From Chrysochromulina parva (Eukaryota; Haptophyta; Prymnesiales; Chrysochromulinaceae): DNA of 12,040 nt. Each line of letters starts with the position of its first letter. Within the stretch, counting starts at the first letter, position 1. The stretch is from assembly GCA_002887195.1 (NCBI GenBank), contig PJAB01001817.1, forward strand, positions 1 through 12,040, written 5' to 3'. Under the pieces are notes generated by a model, which was given only the letters and a program-made list of their open reading frames with translations, searched no databases and was not told where the DNA came from. Position numbers and translations under genes: made by a program. Shown here one piece after another: positions 8,077 through 12,040 of the stretch.

Positions 8077-9351
8077 ATGGTCGTCGCCGTGACTTTCACG
8101 GGGATATCGGCCCCCACGCGAGCGATAGCGTCAAACGTCATAAAGATGGCTGCACAAACGACGCACAACCCCATCTTTGGCGCAGGCGTCTGCGTGTGCG
8201 GCGGTGGCAGCGTGCCAAAGCGGAGTCTCATCTTTCTTACCGCGGCCGCGCGAGGGATGTGGCTTGTTTCTGAGGAGTGGGCGCGCGCCTCTCTGGATTT
8301 GGGTTCACTCGCCGACCCATCGTCATTCGAGCGAGTGCATCCGTCTCTGGATGGCGTTCGTAACTCTCGCGAGTCAGGCTCTGGAGTGCTCGCCGGCATG
8401 TGTGTGGCCATCGTTGGGCAGACCGTGCTGGACAAGTGCGTGTTATCAGAGCTCCTATTTGCCGCCGGCGCCGTACTGCAAGGCGCCCCGGCCGAGGCGC
8501 CCGCCTTGACGGCAGTTGCTTCTACGCCGCTGCTTGTACGGCTGCACGGCACGTGGCGGCCGCAACGGGAGGCAGCTGTGCTCGCCGCCATCGTCGAGGG
8601 CCGCTTCGTTGTCGATGAGGATTCGGAGGATAAGGGCAGACCAAAAGGAATGCTCGAAGGAGCTCGATCTGGGGAAGAGAACCAGCCTCCACAGCATGCG
8701 CGCGCGAAGCGGGCGCGCCGGCAGCCGGCTGCGTCGCCTGACGGAACAGTCGATCTGCTTCTGGCTGACAACGAGGCTGCCCAGGGATCGCAGATCGCCG
8801 GGCTGACTGGGTTGCTACTGTCAGCACAGCCGGCCGCCACACGCAGAGGCTCTGGTGGTGGCCGGAATGACCACATCGCTGGACAGTATTTCCTTTTCGA
8901 GGATGCTGTGAATCTCTACCGGCAGCGCCTGCCGAAGTGTAACGTCGACATCGGAGACCAAGAGCGAGACTTCCTGCAAGAGCTCGTGGATGCGCCAATG
9001 ACGCGAACCGCGCTGCTGCAGCGGCGCGATGGCGGCGAGCGCGTGACGACGATCGCGGCGTGTACATTCGTGCTCCACGAAGCACCACTCTGGCTGTGCG
9101 AGTTGCAGCTGCTCGCCGTGAGCGGCCGGCACGCGCGCCGGGGGGTGGGCACGCTCCTGTTGCGCAGCGTCGAGCGCTGGCTCGCGGCCGAGGGCGTGCA
9201 GTGCATCGTGACGCTCTCCGGTCTCGACACGGTCGACTTTTGGCGCAAGCGCGGATACACCGATCCAGTCACGTTGGAGCCTGCACAATGGGCAGCGCTG
9301 CGCGACCCGTTTGGCTCGTCGATGATGTTGGCCAAGGTGTTACAAAGATAA
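8077..9351 (+). CDS. BRCT-like repeat protein with C-terminal GNAT acetyltransferase domain
   Basis: The product has 424 residues from the first ATG (8077); the frame is open from 8065 only through a TTG. Residues about 1-85 look like a BRCT domain: the FTG strand start at 7-9, TTH near 28-30, and GMWLVSEEWARAS at 60-72 with the signature Trp. Residues 104-185 fit a second BRCT-like unit (VLAGMCVAIVG ... AAIVEGRFVVDED). A basic patch KRARR near 211-215 is a candidate nuclear signal. Residues about 325-424 match the GNAT fold: a strand-turn LQLLAVSGRHARRGVGTLLL for acetyl-CoA binding and VDFWRKRGYTD as motif B. The predicted role is nuclear acetyl transfer guided by phosphopeptide or DNA-damage binding, which is inference. 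The usual GG turn of BRCT 1 is absent, and a short unrecognised intron before residue 46 is possible. The GNAT loop reads ARRGVG, lacking the first Arg/Gln of (R/Q)xxGxG. Confidence 0.8.
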   Translation: MVVAVTFTGISAPTRAIASNVIKMAAQTTHNPIFGAGVCVCGGGSVPKRSLIFLTAAARGMWLVSEEWARASLDLGSLADPSSFERVHPSLDGVRNSRESGSGVLAGMCVAIVGQTVLDKCVLSELLFAAGAVLQGAPAEAPALTAVASTPLLVRLHGTWRPQREAAVLAAIVEGRFVVDEDSEDKGRPKGMLEGARSGEENQPPQHARAKRARRQPAASPDGTVDLLLADNEAAQGSQIAGLTGLLLSAQPAATRRGSGGGRNDHIAGQYFLFEDAVNLYRQRLPKCNVDIGDQERDFLQELVDAPMTRTALLQRRDGGERVTTIAACTFVLHEAPLWLCELQLLAVSGRHARRGVGTLLLRSVERWLAAEGVQCIVTLSGLDTVDFWRKRGYTDPVTLEPAQWAALRDPFGSSMMLAKVLQR

Positions 9352-9850
9352 TGTTAAAGGGCAGGCTGGTGCCCGCAGCGCTCCCCCACACGCAGGGGGA
9401 GGGGCAGGGTAAAGATCCTAAGGTAAAGAACGACCCTCAGCGGGCCCGCTCAGGAGGTCGGGTCCACGACGTGATGCGCTGGTGATGCGCGAACGTGCAC
9501 GATGAGCTGACGTTTTAAGCGTTGCCCTGCATCCCAGATCCCTAGCTTCTAGCTAGTAACCTGTTTGGGAATTGAATGCCAGCCGACGCGCGCCGCGTCC
9601 GAGCATGACGACCTGTGACTGAACCAAGTCTCCACCGACAAAACGGGCCGGCCACGCATCGAAAAGTTCGGCTCCTCGCAGATTCTCGATCCGGCTGTGA
9701 ATGTTACAACCGGTACGTGAATGTCATGGTGAATGTTCCTCTCCATGGAGAATGAAGCGGCTGTGACGTGTGCGAGGTGTTCGACCTTCACGCTTGGTTT
9801 GAGTTTGGTCTGTGCGTGTTGGTGTGTTGTGAACATCTGGCCTGTATTGT
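9352..9850. other. Intergenic: BRCT-GNAT 3' flank and upstream of the zinc-finger frame
   Basis: I see no gene in these 499 bp. There is a 7-bp hairpin at 9381-9401, a CTAGCT-TCT-AGCTAG hairpin at 9542-9556, three GTGAATGT-like words at about 9702-9736, and the 12-bp palindrome TCTCCATGGAGA at 9740-9751. A TGA in the downstream frame at 9830-9832 limits how far the next reading frame can extend upstream without splicing. Confidence 0.5.
9381..9401. terminator. GC-rich 3' UTR hairpin after BRCT-GNAT
   Basis: CTCCCCC and GGGGGAG form a perfect 7-bp stem with a 7-nt loop, starting 30 bp after the TAA stop. It is a candidate transcript-end structure; no test of function is possible from sequence alone. 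Confidence 0.35.
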
Positions 9851-11029
9851 AACAAGAAGGCCGTCTACGCCGCAACCACTCCCGCTCCCACCCTCGCCGC
9901 CGCCCCCCCCGCCGCCCCCGCCACTACCATCCCCACCTCCGCCTCCGCCCTTCCCGCCTCCGCCTCCTCTATCGCCCCCACCTCCGCCTTTGCGGCCACC
10001 CCCGCCCGCGCCCCACCCCTCGCCCCAGCCACCGGCATCTCTGGCCCCGCCTCCGCCTCCTCTCTCGCCTCTACCTCCGCCGCCTTTGCCCCCGGCGACC
10101 CTCACCACCCGGAAATGGTTAAAGCCTTCGCCGTCATAGAGCACTGGTGTGATACCCAAATCGCCAACGACGCCGCCAACACCGCCGCCTATCGCGCCGC
10201 CTCCTACGCCAACGCCACTGCCTCCGCCTCCACCTCCGCTCCCACCTTCGGCCCAGCCCTCGCCGCCGCCGTCGCCCCCGCCCCCGCCTCCACCTCCACC
10301 CCTGACGTCCTTGATACCATCTTTTATGCGGCGAGACTAGCCTACCCCCTCCCAGCCGATCAATACCAGTGGCGCCCGCCACATAACCCACCGCCCCCTA
10401 CCCCCGCCTCCGCCTCTGCCTCCGTCACCCCAGCACCCGCCCCCGCCCCCGCCGACGCCCCAGCACCCGCCCCCGCCCCCGCCGACACCGACCTCCTCGA
10501 CGACGCGACCTATTACACCATTCAACCCCCAGCCCCCCACCGCCGCGTCGTGCCCGCCCGGCCCTACCCCGCCAGCGGCCCCTGGTACTCCATTCCAGCC
10601 TCCTCCATCGCCCGCACCCCCATGATTGGCCGCTCCGTATCCGATTGGGCGACCTTCGCCACCGGCACGCCAAGCCAGGGCTTCGGCATCAGAGTCACGT
10701 CCTACACCAAAGCCTTCGGCCACATCCTTCTCCACTACGCCACTCACGCCGTCCCCAACACCCTCTGCCTCAACTGCTTCACCCACCACCTCCCCCACCC
10801 GTGCCGCCTCCCCCCCCAAGACCACTCCCCCCACCTCCTCGAATCCCACCCCGACTGCCCGCGCTGCCACCGCGTCCACCCCCCTCCCGTTCCGTGCCCG
10901 AGCACCAGCGGCCCGCCACCACCGCCCCCGCCCCCGCGGCCCCACCCCACGCCGACCGCCGCCTCCGCCACCTCCGCTACCCACGCCGCCGACTTCTACA
11001 GCCGCCAAGCCTCCTTTGCGTCGCCGTGA
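9851..11029 (+). CDS. Pro/Ala/Ser/Thr-rich protein with CCHC-like zinc motifs, N-terminal part
   Basis: I do not recognise the family. The frame is open from 9833 and has continuous C-ending codon bias from about 9851, but the first ATG is at 10115 (MVKAFAVIEHW). Coding-like bias before that ATG suggests either an upstream exon joined near AAG at 9854-9859 or a 5'-truncated gene. Counting from the ATG, 304 residues precede a TGA. Residues 1-70 and 130-260 look partly globular (RSVSDWATFATG, SYTKAFGHILLHYATH). In between are PAPAPAPAD repeats. C218-x2-C221-x3-H-x4-C230 and C248-x2-C251-x3-H-x5-C261 look like zinc knuckles. The same frame, after the stop, encodes a RING finger, so this is probably the front of a larger protein. 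Nearly every third base is C, unlike the neighbouring genes, which also use G. Confidence 0.6.
   Translation, partial: NKKAVYAATTPAPTLAAAPPAAPATTIPTSASALPASASSIAPTSAFAATPARAPPLAPATGISGPASASSLASTSAAFAPGDPHHPEMVKAFAVIEHWCDTQIANDAANTAAYRAASYANATASASTSAPTFGPALAAAVAPAPASTSTPDVLDTIFYAARLAYPLPADQYQWRPPHNPPPPTPASASASVTPAPAPAPADAPAPAPAPADTDLLDDATYYTIQPPAPHRRVVPARPYPASGPWYSIPASSIARTPMIGRSVSDWATFATGTPSQGFGIRVTSYTKAFGHILLHYATHAVPNTLCLNCFTHHLPHPCRLPPQDHSPHLLESHPDCPRCHRVHPPPVPCPSTSGPPPPPPPPRPHPTPTAASATSATHAADFYSRQASFASP
10428..10487 (+). repeat. 30-bp tandem duplication (two copies, one mismatch)
   Basis: Two adjacent 30-bp units (10428-10457 and 10458-10487) differ only in the final base. In frame they encode a ten-residue Pro/Ala/Asp unit twice. 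The length keeps the reading frame, as expected for coding DNA. Confidence 0.88.
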
Positions 11030-12040
11030 CTGTCTCCTACGCCGCCCTCCCCTCCGCCACCGCCGCCGCTCCGACCGCCTCCTCCCCTTCTCCCCCCCGC
11101 CCCGCCCATCCCCTCCACCCTCCGTTGCTCCGAGTGCGACCTGCCACCTCCCCCCGAGTGGGCCGACGACGACTCCACCCACCCCATTTCCGACCAGCCC
11201 GCCGTCTGCGTCCTCACCTGCGGCCACCACCTCTGCCACCCTTGCATCTCCAACGCCATCACCCTCCTGAATCACGACCCCCAGCATCCCGACCTTTCCC
11301 GCCCTTGGTGCCTCCGATGCCCCCAACCGGCACCACCCAGCCTGTACACCTCCAACCCGCCCTCTCCCATTCTCGGCCACCGCGCTGCCTCGAGCGACGT
11401 CCCGCCCTCCACCACCCACACCTCCTCCCGCCACCGCCACCCCCTCGCCTCTTCGCCATCGTCCCTCCCGCCCTCTCCCCCAGCCGAAACCTCCGACGAC
11501 ACCGTCACCCTCGCCACTGTCACCCCCTCACACACCGCCCGCTCCGTCGCCGCCACCGCCGCCGCCAACATCGCCGCCCACGCCCGCACCCTCGCCACCC
11601 TCACCACTCGCCCGACAGACACACCCGACGACGACGACGACCCCCTCACCTTCCCCGGCGACGCCCACCTCACCCCTGCCTCCCCCACCGACCTTCCCCA
11701 TCGCCCCGCCGCCGCCGCCGCCGCCCACCACCCCGATAACGACGCCCCCACCACCCCCACCACTCCCCTCCCCACCCGCGCGACCGCCGCCCCCTCCGGA
11801 TCACCAACTACCCCTCCCACCGTCATCCCCACCTCCTCCGTCCACCCGCCACCCGACCTTCCTATACCCTGCCTCCTCCGCCCCTGCTCCGGCCCACTCT
11901 TCTTCCCCTCCGCCTCAGCCCTCGCCCAGCACTACCGCTCCGCTCACCTCCCGCTCACCAACATCCCCTCCTCCGCCCTCGTCCCCTACCTCTTCCGCTG
12001 CAAACTTTGCCGCGACGCCATCTACTCCAACCCTGCCTCC
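11030..12040 (+). CDS. RING finger and C2H2-like zinc-finger region, C-terminal continuation (no ATG in frame, runs off the window)
   Basis: The frame of the upstream segment is open from just after its TGA to the window end, 337 codons without ATG or stop. From about 11096 the third codon bases are overwhelmingly C. A RING finger lies at 11126-11320: RCSEC, then about 27 residues, then VLTCGHHLCHPC, then about 23 residues, then WCLRCP. These give the C3HC4 ligands of RING E3 ligases. A long Thr/Pro/Ala/Asp-rich linker follows, with five Asp at about 11625-11640. A C2H2-like finger is at 11870-11947 (C-x4-C-x14-H-x4-H, with ALAQHYRSAH), and a second finger starts at CKLC (11999) and is cut by the window edge. 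This could be a ubiquitin-ligase-like host protein or the zinc-finger front of a retroelement polyprotein. It may be part of a pseudogene. Confidence 0.62.
   Translation, partial: MSPTPPSPPPPPPLRPPPPLLPPAPPIPSTLRCSECDLPPPPEWADDDSTHPISDQPAVCVLTCGHHLCHPCISNAITLLNHDPQHPDLSRPWCLRCPQPAPPSLYTSNPPSPILGHRAASSDVPPSTTHTSSRHRHPLASSPSSLPPSPPAETSDDTVTLATVTPSHTARSVAATAAANIAAHARTLATLTTRPTDTPDDDDDPLTFPGDAHLTPASPTDLPHRPAAAAAAHHPDNDAPTTPTTPLPTRATAAPSGSPTTPPTVIPTSSVHPPPDLPIPCLLRPCSGPLFFPSASALAQHYRSAHLPLTNIPSSALVPYLFRCKLCRDAIYSNPAS
11126..11320 (+). other. RING finger (C3HC4-type) domain
   Basis: The ligand order read from the frame is C-x2-C, a 27-residue loop, C-x-H-x2-C-x2-C, a loop of about 23 residues, then C-x2-C. 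The core TCGHHLCHPC is the classic RING centre. RINGs usually recruit E2 ubiquitin-conjugating enzymes. The loop lengths are within the family range. Confidence 0.75.

Noticed and set aside
7974..8876. 300-residue minus-strand open frame opposite the BRCT-GNAT gene
   Set aside because: Its C-terminal part looks mildly hydrophobic, but the plus strand encodes recognisable BRCT and GNAT motifs over the same bases, and the minus frame has no family features.
9740..9751. Palindrome TCTCCATGGAGA as an operator
   Set aside because: It is a single 12-bp palindrome in about 500 bp of non-coding DNA with no second copy and no nearby start. Too weak to call.
10337..11440. 367-residue Gly/Arg-rich minus-strand frame and a 364-residue plus-strand Pro/His/Arg frame (10645-11739)
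   Set aside because: Both are shadows of the C-rich plus-strand frame that carries the RING and other zinc motifs. Their composition follows directly from the GGN or CCN strand bias.

Overview
The window looks like nuclear DNA from a GC-rich eukaryotic alga with a complex (secondary) plastid. A haptophyte is my first guess, and a pelagophyte or other ochrophyte is possible. Three things support this. The genes are eukaryotic (alpha-tubulin, TFIIS, prolyl 4-hydroxylase, BRCT). Two short spliceosomal introns share GTGCG donors. The thioredoxin begins with a signal peptide followed by a Phe-led transit-like segment (ASG/FLAS), the usual bipartite plastid address of such algae. Species assignment is inference.

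Layout. (1) 1-809, minus: 5' part of alpha-tubulin in two exons, cut by the window edge. (2) 1225-2607, minus: a secreted or ER-type prolyl 4-hydroxylase with an apple/PAN-like segment before the catalytic domain. (3) 3411-4556, minus: transcription elongation factor TFIIS with one 90-nt in-frame intron and a polyalanine linker. It is divergent from (4) 4746-5231, plus: a plastid-targeted thioredoxin. About 190 bp separate the two starts. (5) 5232-5993: a convergent intergenic stretch with hairpins, a TTGCGT/ACGCAA motif cluster and a 21-bp tandem duplication. (6) 5994-7901, minus: a 635-residue Ala/Glu/Arg coiled-coil protein of unknown role, divergent from (7) 8077-9351, plus: a predicted nuclear protein that joins BRCT-like repeats to a C-terminal GNAT acetyltransferase domain. 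(8) About 9851-12040, plus: a long C-ending, Pro/Ala/Thr/Ser-rich reading frame with CCHC-like motifs, a RING finger and C2H2-like fingers. It is interrupted by one stop and has signs of two compensating frameshifts.

Genes 1-7 read as ordinary host genes, without operon logic. Two divergent pairs (TFIIS/thioredoxin and coiled coil/BRCT-GNAT) probably share promoters. An 8-mer, TATCCGGA, occurs in both of those promoters and upstream of tubulin.

Region 8 is the least ordinary part. Composition and codon choice change sharply at about 9851. The C-terminal half has no ATG in frame, so ATG-based gene calling would miss it. The domain set would suit either a multi-zinc-finger host protein or the N-terminal region of a retroelement polyprotein whose enzymatic part would lie past the window. 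The window alone cannot separate these.
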